Positions 1 through 8,619 of a stretch of 64,000 nucleotides of DNA are shown here, in pieces. Each line of letters starts with the position of its first letter. Within the stretch, counting starts at the first letter, position 1. This DNA comes from Lachnoclostridium sp. UBA5890 (GTDB lineage Bacteria > Bacillota > Clostridia > Lachnospirales > Lachnospiraceae). A program made the translations under genes and the position numbers. The notes beneath the pieces are model-generated. The model saw only the letters and a program-made list of their open reading frames with translations. It was not told the DNA's origin and did no database searches. The stretch lies in the NCBI GenBank assembly GCA_002431395.1, contig DJEU01000032.1, forward strand, positions 186,001 to 250,000, read 5' to 3'.

Positions 1-21
1 CTGCAAACTTTCTTCACTCAT
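1..21 (-). CDS. Partial CDS, start of next gene in the exporter operon
   Basis: Only the first seven codons (MSEESLQ) are inside the window, and the gene runs off the left edge. An AGGAG ribosome-binding site at 31-35 lies 9 nt upstream of this ATG. An alternative ATG two codons earlier would sit only 3 nt from that site. It starts 12 nt after the ABC exporter stop codon, so it is probably the next operon member. Its function cannot be judged. Confidence 0.4.
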
Positions 22-33
22 AATCATCTGCTC

Positions 34-2214
34 CTATTTTTTCTGCATTTCCAATTGCGCCTTCACAAGGCGGTAGTACATACCTTTTTGGGCAATCAAT
101 TCTTCATGAGATCCCACCTCTGCGATGCGATGGCCGTCGATCACGATCAAGCGGTCTGCATTTTGCAGAGTTGACAAGCGATGGGCGATGGCAAAGGTTG
201 TTCGCCCCTTTGTCAGACGGTCGAGGGCTTTCTGGATGCGGTATTCGCTTTCCGTATCCAGACTTGCTGTCGCTTCGTCCAGGATCAAAATACGAGGTTC
301 ATTGAGGATTGCTCTTGCGATGGCAATCCGCTGTCTCTCACCTCCGGACAAACTATGTCCGCGTTCTCCTACGTAAGTATTGTATCCATCCGGTGTTTTT
401 GAGATAAAGTCGTGGGCATTGGCAAGTTTTGCCGCCCGGATCACTTCCTCGTATGAGGCATCTGGTCTGGCAAATCGTATATTTTCAAGAATCGTACCGG
501 AAAACAAAAATGTTTCCTGTAATACGACACCAAGTTGTGCATGATATTTTTCGGAACGAACTTTCTTAATATCCGTTCCATCGACCAATATCGCACCATC
601 GTCCACTTCATACAGACGCATGATCAAATTGATCAGCGTCGATTTTCCTGTTCCGGAAGCACCGACGATACCGATCATTTCTCCCGGCTCCACCGTCAGA
701 TTCACATCTTCCAGAACCGGCTGATACGATTTGTACCCAAATGTCGCATGGGAAAATGTGATTTTTCCCTCCACCTCAAGATCTTTTGGCTCCGTATCGT
801 CCTCGATAAACGGGTCCTGTGCCAAAATATCATTGATTCGTTCAATACTGCTGATCAGATTCATGAGATCACGTGGCATCGAAGTCATCCAGTTGAGATA
901 CTGATACAGAAGCTGCGTATAAGTAATAAACTGCAGCAGTTCTCCGGTTGTCATCGTGCCGCGAAGCACATCGCAGCCGCCAAAATAAACGACCAGAAAA
1001 ATTCCCGCACCAAGGATAAAATCAATCATCGGCATAAACAATGCCCAAAACACTTCATTTTTCTTCTGCACCCGGCAGAATTCATCTGCCAATCCGTTAA
1101 ATTTTTCCTTTTCTTCTGATTCTTTTCCATAGGATTTTACAACACGCATTCCGGAAATCACATCCTGGAGATTACTATTGACATCATCACTCTTTTTCCA
1201 CTGCAGGTGAAAACGGCGGTGAATATTTTTCCTCCATGCATAGGTAATAAAAACCACGACCGGAATGAAAATAAAGGTCAGTAAAGCAAGCCTCCAATTC
1301 AAAGCAAGCATAAATATTATATCACAAAGAAAGATAAAACACACGGTAAACATGTTACAAAATGTGCGCTCCATAAATTCGCGGATCTTTCCGGTGTCAA
1401 AAACGATTCGATTCATCAATTCCCCCGGTTTTCTGTCATTGATAAAACCGATGGAAAGAATCTGAATCTTTTCAAACAATTTCTTCCGCAGATCTTTTGC
1501 GATCGTCGCTCCAAGTGCCGTACAAGAATAGCTTTTCAACACATTGATAAGAACAATGCCGACACTGAGCAAAAACATGATGAAAAGGCACACAAGTGCC
1601 ATGCGGATTCCGCCGTGGTGTTTGGTTAAAACTTCATCGACAAGCCGTTTCTGCACTTCCGGATTAAGAAGTGTTACAACCGCCGCCAAGATCATCAGCA
1701 CAATAATCCACAGAAATTTCCTGCGGTACGGTGCTGCCATCGTCAGAAAGGAATGCCAAAACCCTCCTTCTTTCGAGCAATGCGGACAATATTTTGTCCC
1801 CGGGATCGCTCGTCCACAGTTCGGACAGATTTTCTCATACTCGGTACTTTCGACCTTTTCTGTCCTTCCGGAACACAGAATACGGATTCCTCTGGCGATG
1901 TAAGCATATCTTGCCAGATGTTTTCCGGAATATTGTACCAGAAACCGCTTTTCCCCGCGGTACCGGATTGTGAGAAGTCCACAGCCGACGTTTGCCTCTG
2001 CCGCCGCTTCTTCGCAGTCAGCCAGCGCAAAACATTGTGCCGGGCTTCCCTCCGACAGCAGATAAATCTTTTTCTGCGTCACGACAAGATAGGAATCCGA
2101 TAACCAGGCTCCGTCCGCCCCAATGTCATACGGAACGCTATAATACCGCTTTTCTTCTGACACCGGCGGCAGTTTTTCTTCCGCCCATGCAGGCAGTTCA
2201 TAATTCAAATTCAT
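34..2214 (-). CDS. ABC exporter half-transporter with N-terminal zinc ribbon
   Basis: 726 aa, a fused membrane and ATPase half-exporter. Residues 1-125 form a soluble N-terminal region. A zinc ribbon follows at about 129-146 (CPNCGRAIPGTKYCPHC). The six-helix ABC transmembrane domain covers about 160-450, and the nucleotide-binding domain shows Walker A GASGTGKST, signature LSGGERQ, Walker B ILILDEATASLD and H-loop AHRLS. All catalytic motifs are intact. It follows a DUF1854 gene by 14 nt and is the second half-exporter in the operon. The other half, at 5111-7426, has the same ribbon-plus-exporter plan, so a heterodimer is likely (inference). The substrate is unknown. The ribbon and N-terminal region are not part of ordinary MsbA-type exporters. 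The start has AGGAG 6 nt upstream. Confidence 0.9.
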   Translation of the reverse strand: MNLNYELPAWAEEKLPPVSEEKRYYSVPYDIGADGAWLSDSYLVVTQKKIYLLSEGSPAQCFALADCEEAAAEANVGCGLLTIRYRGEKRFLVQYSGKHLARYAYIARGIRILCSGRTEKVESTEYEKICPNCGRAIPGTKYCPHCSKEGGFWHSFLTMAAPYRRKFLWIIVLMILAAVVTLLNPEVQKRLVDEVLTKHHGGIRMALVCLFIMFLLSVGIVLINVLKSYSCTALGATIAKDLRKKLFEKIQILSIGFINDRKPGELMNRIVFDTGKIREFMERTFCNMFTVCFIFLCDIIFMLALNWRLALLTFIFIPVVVFITYAWRKNIHRRFHLQWKKSDDVNSNLQDVISGMRVVKSYGKESEEKEKFNGLADEFCRVQKKNEVFWALFMPMIDFILGAGIFLVVYFGGCDVLRGTMTTGELLQFITYTQLLYQYLNWMTSMPRDLMNLISSIERINDILAQDPFIEDDTEPKDLEVEGKITFSHATFGYKSYQPVLEDVNLTVEPGEMIGIVGASGTGKSTLINLIMRLYEVDDGAILVDGTDIKKVRSEKYHAQLGVVLQETFLFSGTILENIRFARPDASYEEVIRAAKLANAHDFISKTPDGYNTYVGERGHSLSGGERQRIAIARAILNEPRILILDEATASLDTESEYRIQKALDRLTKGRTTFAIAHRLSTLQNADRLIVIDGHRIAEVGSHEELIAQKGMYYRLVKAQLEMQKK

Positions 2215-2228
2215 CGCATTCTCCTAAT

Positions 2229-2768
2229 TTACAAAAACAAATCCAGTTTTCTCTGTTCCTTCTGTGTCAAGGCAAAGACATCCGGGATCTCAAACCGGTT
2301 TTCATCAAGGTCTGTGATCAAAAGCCGCTTCTCCGACAGCCTTGTCACTGCGCTTGCTCCCATATTGATGGTGAAGCGGCATTCTCCGCGGTCTGTCAAA
2401 ACATGGAAATACGCATAGCCGTATTCATCTTTGATGGAGAGAACTTTTTGAATGATTGGTGTAAAATAATGTAAATTCAATTGTTCCAATAACAGTTTCT
2501 TTGTTTCTTTGGAAACGTCTTTCAAATCTTTTATCACACCGATTTCCCGGGATCTCTCTTCCACCGTTCGAATGGAAATAAAACCATTCGGTTCGGTAAA
2601 CGGAAACAGCCGGATCACCTGAACCCGGTCCCACGTTTTCCCCTCAAAAATAAGGCTCACAAAACCACCTTGGGTTCGTTCAAAAACCGCATTGTCTTTT
2701 GTCAGATAGTGCAATGCCGTCATTTCTTCGGCTTCCCGTTCCATCTGCTCTTTTTCAAATTGTTCCAT
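2229..2768 (-). CDS. DUF1854 domain protein
   Basis: 179 aa, soluble. The C-terminal two thirds match DUF1854: a GYAYFHVLTDRGECRFTI stretch, a RLLITDLDENRFEIPD stretch and the ending LFL. From family knowledge, DUF1854 genes sit beside ABC exporter genes. In proteobacteria they are annotated as associated with cyanophycin metabolism, but no molecular function is established. Here the gene lies between the cytidylyltransferase and the second half-exporter with 14-nt gaps, so it is probably an accessory factor of the exporter pair. The N terminus is highly charged (MEQFEKEQMEREAEEM). The family call is firm; the role is inferred. Confidence 0.85.
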   Translation of the reverse strand: MEQFEKEQMEREAEEMTALHYLTKDNAVFERTQGGFVSLIFEGKTWDRVQVIRLFPFTEPNGFISIRTVEERSREIGVIKDLKDVSKETKKLLLEQLNLHYFTPIIQKVLSIKDEYGYAYFHVLTDRGECRFTINMGASAVTRLSEKRLLITDLDENRFEIPDVFALTQKEQRKLDLFL

Positions 2769-2782
2769 TTCTCTTCCCCCTC

Positions 2783-3502
2783 TTAGCTCTTACTCTCCCG
2801 GCGCCTCTTCATCAATACATATCCCTCAAACATATCAAGATCCTCTTTTGTTGTAATTTTAATATTACTTTGATCTCCATATGCCTGATACAACGTATCC
2901 CCCAAAGCATACATCAATGAGGTGGTATGTGGTTCTATTTTATCAAGGATTTCCTGCTCTTCTGCTCTCTTGTAAATACTCAATAAATAGTCAAAGCGAA
3001 AGCCATATGGACAGGCAATCTGAATATACTTATCTCGGTCTACCCAAGTCTTACTCGTAGCATTTTCATCATTGCTGCCAAGCAATTGATAACAAGGCGT
3101 CGTTGTAACCGCAGAACCTTTGTCTCTCATAACCCGGATCACATCGTCGACAATCTTATCCGAGGTAAAAGGTGCCGCACCGTATTGAACCATGACATAA
3201 TCGTCATCCTTTATTTTTCCTTTCAAATTTTCAATCCCGTTCATAACCGAATCCTGGAATGTATTTCCGCCATCAACGATCCATTTCACTTTAGCAAAAT
3301 CGTATGTTCGCACCATATTTACAAGATACTCTTTCCACTCTTTGTGGCATACGACCTCAATGACGTCGATCTGCGGATTTCTTTCAAAAATTTCTATCGT
3401 ATAGGCAAGAACGGGCTTGTCCAATATTTCCACAAACTGCTTCGGCCGTCCGGCTCCTACTCTGGATCCGACACCTCCCGCAAGTATGATAGCTGTAATC
3501 AT
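2783..3502 (-). CDS. IspD/TarI-like cytidylyltransferase, divergent
   Basis: 239 aa, the usual length for IspD or TarI. The N-terminal nucleotide-binding loop is AGGVGSRVGAGRPKQF, and the C-terminal IKITTKEDLDMFE corresponds to the family's IKVTTPEDL. The family normally carries a DAxRPF motif near residue 105; here it reads QYGAAPFTS, lacking the Asp and Arg. The enzyme therefore probably activates a polyol phosphate or related alcohol with CTP rather than acting in isoprenoid synthesis (inference). The gene overlaps the kinase-fusion gene upstream by 4 nt, which suggests a shared pathway. An AGGAGG site precedes the ATG. It could also use another nucleotide or have a regulatory role if the altered residues abolish catalysis. 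Confidence 0.75.
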   Translation of the reverse strand: MITAIILAGGVGSRVGAGRPKQFVEILDKPVLAYTIEIFERNPQIDVIEVVCHKEWKEYLVNMVRTYDFAKVKWIVDGGNTFQDSVMNGIENLKGKIKDDDYVMVQYGAAPFTSDKIVDDVIRVMRDKGSAVTTTPCYQLLGSNDENATSKTWVDRDKYIQIACPYGFRFDYLLSIYKRAEEQEILDKIEPHTTSLMYALGDTLYQAYGDQSNIKITTKEDLDMFEGYVLMKRRRESKS

Positions 3503-5100
3503 AATAAACCTCCTTTATAACTGTCTAATGCTTGATCTAAAAAGCGCACAAGATTTCTGTACGATGGCAGAAAGAAAAAACTATCGTCATCTCCTACGCT
3601 TCCTTTATATAAGCCCCAGCAAAACCAGTAAAACGCAGAAATCGGTATAAACGCTATATAAAAACGATGTTGCTGCTCTGTCAGATTTCTTCCGGCAAAT
3701 GCCTTCAAATACCGTTCAATTTGTTCGTCCGTCCAGTCATACCGGCAAAGAATACATCCGATATCATTCGCCGCATAATTCAATCCGGCATATTCCCAGT
3801 CAATGAGATAAATATCTCCGTTTTCATCAAACAAATAATTCGGTTCATAGGTATCATTATGGCAAAGCACCAAATCATACCCTAACTTCTCGGCATCTTC
3901 CTTAACAAACGAATACAATTGTTCTACCTTATGAATAATCTCAGAAAATTCCTTAAACAGATTTCCTTTTGTCGCCGAGGCAATCTTCATCAATTTCTTG
4001 CCTTCCGCAAGATTATCAAAAATTCGAACCGTATCATCCGGTTTACACTGATGCAATTTGTGCAAATAATTCATCGCCGTAGACAGCTGGGTCTCTGATT
4101 TTTCAAAATCACAATTTTTTGCATTTTCTACAAAATGCGATATTTTCCATCCGGATGGATCCATATAAATAACAGACTTATCAATCCCTGTATTCTTTGC
4201 GGCATTTTGCGCAAACAGTTCCGACTGGCGATCGATCAAATTTCCGGCGGTTCCTCCCGGATGACGATAAACGTATTTCTTTTCCCCGCATTCAAACGCA
4301 AAAGAAACATTTGTCAGTCCCGCATTGATAATGGAAATATTGGTAATCGAATTCGGATTGCATTTCAATATTTTGCAAATATTGGTAATAATTTCCGAAT
4401 CGACATTTAAAAGAAATTCTGAATCAAACTCTCTTAAATCGTCAATGCTGTCAAACTCCAATATTTCATCCGGCATATACTCTTTCTTATAAAAAGTAAG
4501 CTGTTTCATATATCTTGCATAAAATTCTTCCCAAAACATGGAGGCTACTCCAAAATCGTTCATCTTTTCTTCCATCAGATCAATAAAGATTCTGCTAAAG
4601 GAAGCGTTCATATAGGCATGTCCAACCATAGCCAGACTGTCTTCACCGCCCACTGTCAGGTCTGTTACCACCCCAGCATCCGAACAAGTAACCGCAAACT
4701 CGCGAAATTTTCCGGTTAAAAAAGAGACAGCACGATAGGAATGATTTTCCGCATTTTTCTCCAAAAAAGGATTCTTTACAAAATAATGGTCAGCGCAGCA
4801 AATAAACGTATTTGACAGGTGTTCTCTTGCCACATAAACCGAATATATATTTCCTTTTTTTCCAAAATCATTGTTTACAATTAATCGAACACCATACTTC
4901 TGCTCTAAGTAGAAAAATTTTTCTTTCATATAGCCTACAACGACATATATTTCACTTATGTCAGCTTCTTTTAACTGTTTAATCTGCCGCTCAATCAAGA
5001 TCTCCCCTTTTACCCGAAACAGTCCCTTGGGTTTTTCATAGGTAAATGGGGCAAATCGATTGGATTTTCCGGCCGCTAATATAATGGCATTTCTTTGCAT
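3499..5100 (-). CDS. LicC/LicA-like nucleotidyltransferase-choline kinase fusion
   Basis: 533 aa from the ATG preceded by AAGGAGG. Residues 1-230 are a nucleotidyltransferase with the loop ILAAGKSNRFAPFTYEKPKG, as in LicC CTP:phosphocholine cytidylyltransferase. Residues 250-533 are an aminoglycoside/choline-kinase fold with Brenner motif LCHNDTYEPNYLF and metal-binding IDWEYAG, as in LicA. A fused enzyme could phosphorylate choline or a similar amino alcohol and then make the CDP-activated form (established for the separate enzymes, inferred here). It lies in an operon with an exporter pair, an IspD-like cytidylyltransferase and DUF1854. No LicD-type transferase is visible in the window, so the acceptor is unknown. 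A longer start six codons upstream lacks a well-placed ribosome-binding site. Confidence 0.8.
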   Translation of the reverse strand: MQRNAIILAAGKSNRFAPFTYEKPKGLFRVKGEILIERQIKQLKEADISEIYVVVGYMKEKFFYLEQKYGVRLIVNNDFGKKGNIYSVYVAREHLSNTFICCADHYFVKNPFLEKNAENHSYRAVSFLTGKFREFAVTCSDAGVVTDLTVGGEDSLAMVGHAYMNASFSRIFIDLMEEKMNDFGVASMFWEEFYARYMKQLTFYKKEYMPDEILEFDSIDDLREFDSEFLLNVDSEIITNICKILKCNPNSITNISIINAGLTNVSFAFECGEKKYVYRHPGGTAGNLIDRQSELFAQNAAKNTGIDKSVIYMDPSGWKISHFVENAKNCDFEKSETQLSTAMNYLHKLHQCKPDDTVRIFDNLAEGKKLMKIASATKGNLFKEFSEIIHKVEQLYSFVKEDAEKLGYDLVLCHNDTYEPNYLFDENGDIYLIDWEYAGLNYAANDIGCILCRYDWTDEQIERYLKAFAGRNLTEQQHRFYIAFIPISAFYWFCWGLYKGSVGDDDSFFFLPSYRNLVRFLDQALDSYKGGLL

Positions 5101-5110
5101 AAGTCCTCCT

Positions 5111-7426
5111 TTAGTCAAGCCCTTTGAGTGCCAGTGACTCTGTCTGTAATTTCATCAGTTTATAATAAATACCCTGTTTTTGTTCCAGCTGCTCTGCCGT
5201 TCCTTCCTCGGCGATCTTTCCTTCGTCGATCACGACCAGACGGTCTGCATCGCGCAATGTCGAGAGCCGGTGTGCGATGGACAATGTCGTACGCCCTTTG
5301 ACAAGGTAATTGAGTGACTTTTGAATCGCTTTTTCCGTCGCCGTATCGACGCTTGCTGTCGCTTCGTCAAGGATGAGTATCTTCGGATTGGCAAGGATGG
5401 CACGCGCGATGGAAATTCGCTGCTTTTCGCCTCCGGACAAGTCCTTTCCTGCCGCCCCGATCACGGTATCGTAACCATCCGGCATATTGCTGATAAATTC
5501 ATGGGCACTCGCTAACATCGCTGCGCGGATGATATCTTCCCTCGATGCATCCGGGTCGGCATAAGCAATATTCTCTGCGACCGTTCCCATAAAAATATAG
5601 GTATCCTGCGAAACCATCGCCACATTGCGCCGCAGATCACGAAAGGCCAGTTCTTTTACCGGAATCCCGTCGATACGGATCTCCCCCTCATTGACATCAT
5701 ACAGCCTTGAGATCAGATTGACAAGTGTCGTTTTTCCCGCTCCGGAACGCCCTACGATGCCAAGCATTTCCCCTTGGTTTACGTGCAGCGTAATATCTTT
5801 TAGCACCGGTTTATTGGTCTCATAGCCAAATATCACATGCGAAAGTTCGATCTCGCCTTTTGGCTCCTTCAAAGCCACCGGATGTTCTGCTTCCTCAATG
5901 TCCGGGATCGCATCCATGATCTCAAACATACGCTGTGCCGAATTGATACTGTCCGACCACATCTGAAATACACGGGAGAAGAAATTCATCGGTCCATTGA
6001 GCTGTCCCACATAACCGACAAATGTGATCAACACGCCAAGTTCAATATCTCCGGTTCCAAGAAGCAGGATCACACCTACGATCCATACCCAGATACTGGA
6101 AATCTCCTGAACCAGATTATATAGTATCGTAAACCGGTTGTTGTATTTTACAATCCGGATCTCTGCGTCTTTCAAACGTTCATTGACCGGCTCAAATCTT
6201 GCATTTTCGGCCTCCTGCTGTCCAAATGCTTTCACGACTCTGGCACCCGTCAGATTGTCATTGACTCTGCTGTTAAGCGCCCGCTCCGCACGATGCCGTC
6301 TTCCAAATAAACTCCATAATTTCGGCTTTAAACGCACACTCATAAAGACCAGAAGCGGCAGAAGCACACAAGCCACAAGCGCCATCGGTGCATTGAGCCG
6401 GAACATCACACAAAACGATGCAATAATCGTAAATCCGTGAATAAATATGTACGGAAAGCCATCTAAGAAAAAGTTCGTCACACGCTCTGCATCGCTGAGA
6501 ACACGCGTCATCAGGCTTCCGGTTTGCTTGCTCGTAAAAAATCCGATGGACAGTCTTCCGAGTGCCGCAAACACATCCTGCTTCATATCACGCACCGTAT
6601 CTGCCACGACCTGCGCCATCAACACTCCCTGCACAAGCGTCACACCGCGCTGCAAAATTCTTACCACGATCATCGCCGCAACCAGGATAAGAAGGGCCAG
6701 CGTATATTCCCCAGCAATTCCAAATTTCCCCAGAATTGCATCGTTTTTGTTAAGCACCCAGTCAAATAACACCGTACCACTCAAATACGGCCATAAAAGG
6801 TTTACAAACGCGGAAAAAATATAGCATAAAAACAACGCTGTCATTTTCGCACGGTAGTTCCAAAAATAACCAAGTGCCCGTGTAAAGATGGACCGCTTGT
6901 TCATGCATTTCGGACATATTTTCCGCACCGGATCCGGATACATCGTTCCACACCGCGGACAATACAAGTCTTCGGAATCCTCTTCTTTTTCTTCATTCTC
7001 TTCCGGCTGCACGCCCTGAAAAAAGGCTTTGACAAAGTCATTCATCTGTGCCAGATACAAGTTTGTCAACGCACAAAGCCGGTATTCAATCCCCTTATAT
7101 TCCAAAATAACAAGGCTCGTCGCAAGCTGTCTATGGATGGAAATATTTGTAATTTCCTTTCGCTCATAAAAACGGCAGGCATAGTCTTTTTGTTCCTCTC
7201 CATAGACCATATCCTTCGTCTTTGTCCCACGAAAATAACGGACACTCTGCAGATCCGGTTCACTCACGGCGACCCCCAGCGTATCTTTTGTCAAAAACAC
7301 ATATCCGCTCACATATTCACTTGAAAATGACAGGTCAAATGGCGACACCGCCAAAATATCCTGCTTTTCGACCCCCTGCTTTCGAATCTGCTTCTCCACA
7401 CAGGAGGGCAGTTTATTCTCCCTCAT
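5111..7426 (-). CDS. ABC exporter half-transporter with N-terminal zinc ribbon
   Basis: 771 aa. An N-terminal soluble region of about 145 aa is followed by an acidic linker, then a zinc ribbon (CPRCGTMYPDPVRKICPKC, about residues 158-176), an ABC transmembrane domain (about 190-480) and a nucleotide-binding domain with Walker A GRSGAGKTT, signature LSGGEKQ and Walker B ILILDEATASVD. The ATG at 7426 was chosen because GGAAG precedes it; upstream in-frame codons lie inside the TtcA gene. It overlaps that gene by 14 nt. It pairs with the half-exporter at 34-2214, and the cytidylyltransferase, kinase and DUF1854 genes lie between the two. Both sites appear catalytically complete, so this is not an obviously degenerate-site heterodimer. 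Confidence 0.9.
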   Translation of the reverse strand: MRENKLPSCVEKQIRKQGVEKQDILAVSPFDLSFSSEYVSGYVFLTKDTLGVAVSEPDLQSVRYFRGTKTKDMVYGEEQKDYACRFYERKEITNISIHRQLATSLVILEYKGIEYRLCALTNLYLAQMNDFVKAFFQGVQPEENEEKEEDSEDLYCPRCGTMYPDPVRKICPKCMNKRSIFTRALGYFWNYRAKMTALFLCYIFSAFVNLLWPYLSGTVLFDWVLNKNDAILGKFGIAGEYTLALLILVAAMIVVRILQRGVTLVQGVLMAQVVADTVRDMKQDVFAALGRLSIGFFTSKQTGSLMTRVLSDAERVTNFFLDGFPYIFIHGFTIIASFCVMFRLNAPMALVACVLLPLLVFMSVRLKPKLWSLFGRRHRAERALNSRVNDNLTGARVVKAFGQQEAENARFEPVNERLKDAEIRIVKYNNRFTILYNLVQEISSIWVWIVGVILLLGTGDIELGVLITFVGYVGQLNGPMNFFSRVFQMWSDSINSAQRMFEIMDAIPDIEEAEHPVALKEPKGEIELSHVIFGYETNKPVLKDITLHVNQGEMLGIVGRSGAGKTTLVNLISRLYDVNEGEIRIDGIPVKELAFRDLRRNVAMVSQDTYIFMGTVAENIAYADPDASREDIIRAAMLASAHEFISNMPDGYDTVIGAAGKDLSGGEKQRISIARAILANPKILILDEATASVDTATEKAIQKSLNYLVKGRTTLSIAHRLSTLRDADRLVVIDEGKIAEEGTAEQLEQKQGIYYKLMKLQTESLALKGLD

Positions 7427-8588
7427 GTTCTTCTTCCTTCCGATATTTGTCATAATCATCCAGGAAATTATATTCCCAGTCGTCCTTATGATAGCCGATT
7501 ACCGTACGAAGATTGATGTTTCGCACGCTGTTAAAAATATTTGACTCGATAACATCACTCGTCTTGCGAAACTGCGCAATCAGTTCTTTCATCTCATCCC
7601 GCTTCGACGGCTTATCCCCGCCACACGTCGCACAATGCTCGGTAAAACGGCAGGCACACTGGATGAAATGCAGGTCATTGTAGTCCCGCCATGCCTTAAT
7701 ATCCGCTTCTTTCACAAGATACAGCGGACGGATCAGTTCCATGCCGGCAAAGTTTGAACTGTTTAACTTTGGCATCATTGTCTCAACTTTCCCGCTGTAA
7801 AGCATTCCCATCAGAATCGTCTCGATCACATCATCAAAATGGTGGCCGAGCGCGATCTTATTGCAGCCGAGTTCTTTTGCTTTCGAATACAGATAACCGC
7901 GGCGCATTCTCGCACAGAGATAACATGGATTTTTCTCAATTCCTGCTACCACGTCAAAAATCTCCGTATTGAACACTGTCAATGGAATCCCCAGAATCTT
8001 CGCATTGTTTTGTATGATATTCCAGTTGTCCTCATTGTAGCCCGGGTTCATTACGAGAAAAATGGCATCAAAGGAAATCTGTCCATGCTTTTTGATCTCC
8101 TGAATCAGTTTTGCCAACAGCATGGAATCCTTGCCTCCGGAGATGCAGACCGCGATCTTATCTCCTTCCTGAATCAGCTCGTATTCTTTGATGGCTTTCG
8201 TAAACCGGCGCCAGATCGGCTTGCGGAATTTTTTGATCAGGCTCCGCTCAATCTGTGCCGTACGTTCTTCGAGGTTTTCTTCCTGTTTTGTAAACTGGCT
8301 CAAAGAATACCGCAGATACGAGCGGTATCCCCCTTCCACATCGACGACATTTTTTCCTTCTTTTTCCAGATCCTGTACGCATTCCGCACTTTTTCGGCCC
8401 GTGTGGCAGAACAAATACACAGTTTTATCCTGCTGCCACAACTCCGCGTGGTCTTCCAGTTCTTCCGCCGGAATATTTACCGCTCCCGGGATGCTTCCTC
8501 TGGAAAATTCTTCCTCTTGTCGTATATCTACCAAAACTGCTTCTTCTTTCGATAAAGCAAGTGCCTCCTGTACACTGATCTGTCTCAT
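7413..8588 (-). CDS. Rhodanese-TtcA fusion, tRNA 2-thiocytidine-type sulfurtransferase
   Basis: 391 aa. Residues 1-95 are a rhodanese domain with the active-site loop CHTGRKS, which can carry a persulfide. Residues 120-391 are a TtcA/TilS-type PP-loop ATP pyrophosphatase with SGGKDS, the CYLC motif before ARMRRG, GHHFDD and a C-terminal CATCGGDKP. TtcA enzymes use an Fe-S cluster to thiolate cytidine 32 in tRNA. The fused rhodanese probably supplies sulfur in cis (inference). Stand-alone TtcA is about 270-310 aa, so the extra length is the rhodanese. It overlaps the exporter gene by 14 nt and may be the operon's first gene by chance of position. Confidence 0.88.
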   Translation of the reverse strand: MRQISVQEALALSKEEAVLVDIRQEEEFSRGSIPGAVNIPAEELEDHAELWQQDKTVYLFCHTGRKSAECVQDLEKEGKNVVDVEGGYRSYLRYSLSQFTKQEENLEERTAQIERSLIKKFRKPIWRRFTKAIKEYELIQEGDKIAVCISGGKDSMLLAKLIQEIKKHGQISFDAIFLVMNPGYNEDNWNIIQNNAKILGIPLTVFNTEIFDVVAGIEKNPCYLCARMRRGYLYSKAKELGCNKIALGHHFDDVIETILMGMLYSGKVETMMPKLNSSNFAGMELIRPLYLVKEADIKAWRDYNDLHFIQCACRFTEHCATCGGDKPSKRDEMKELIAQFRKTSDVIESNIFNSVRNINLRTVIGYHKDDWEYNFLDDYDKYRKEEEHEGE

Positions 8589-8619
8589 CTTCTTCGCCTT
8601 CCTTTATTGTAAATCTCTG

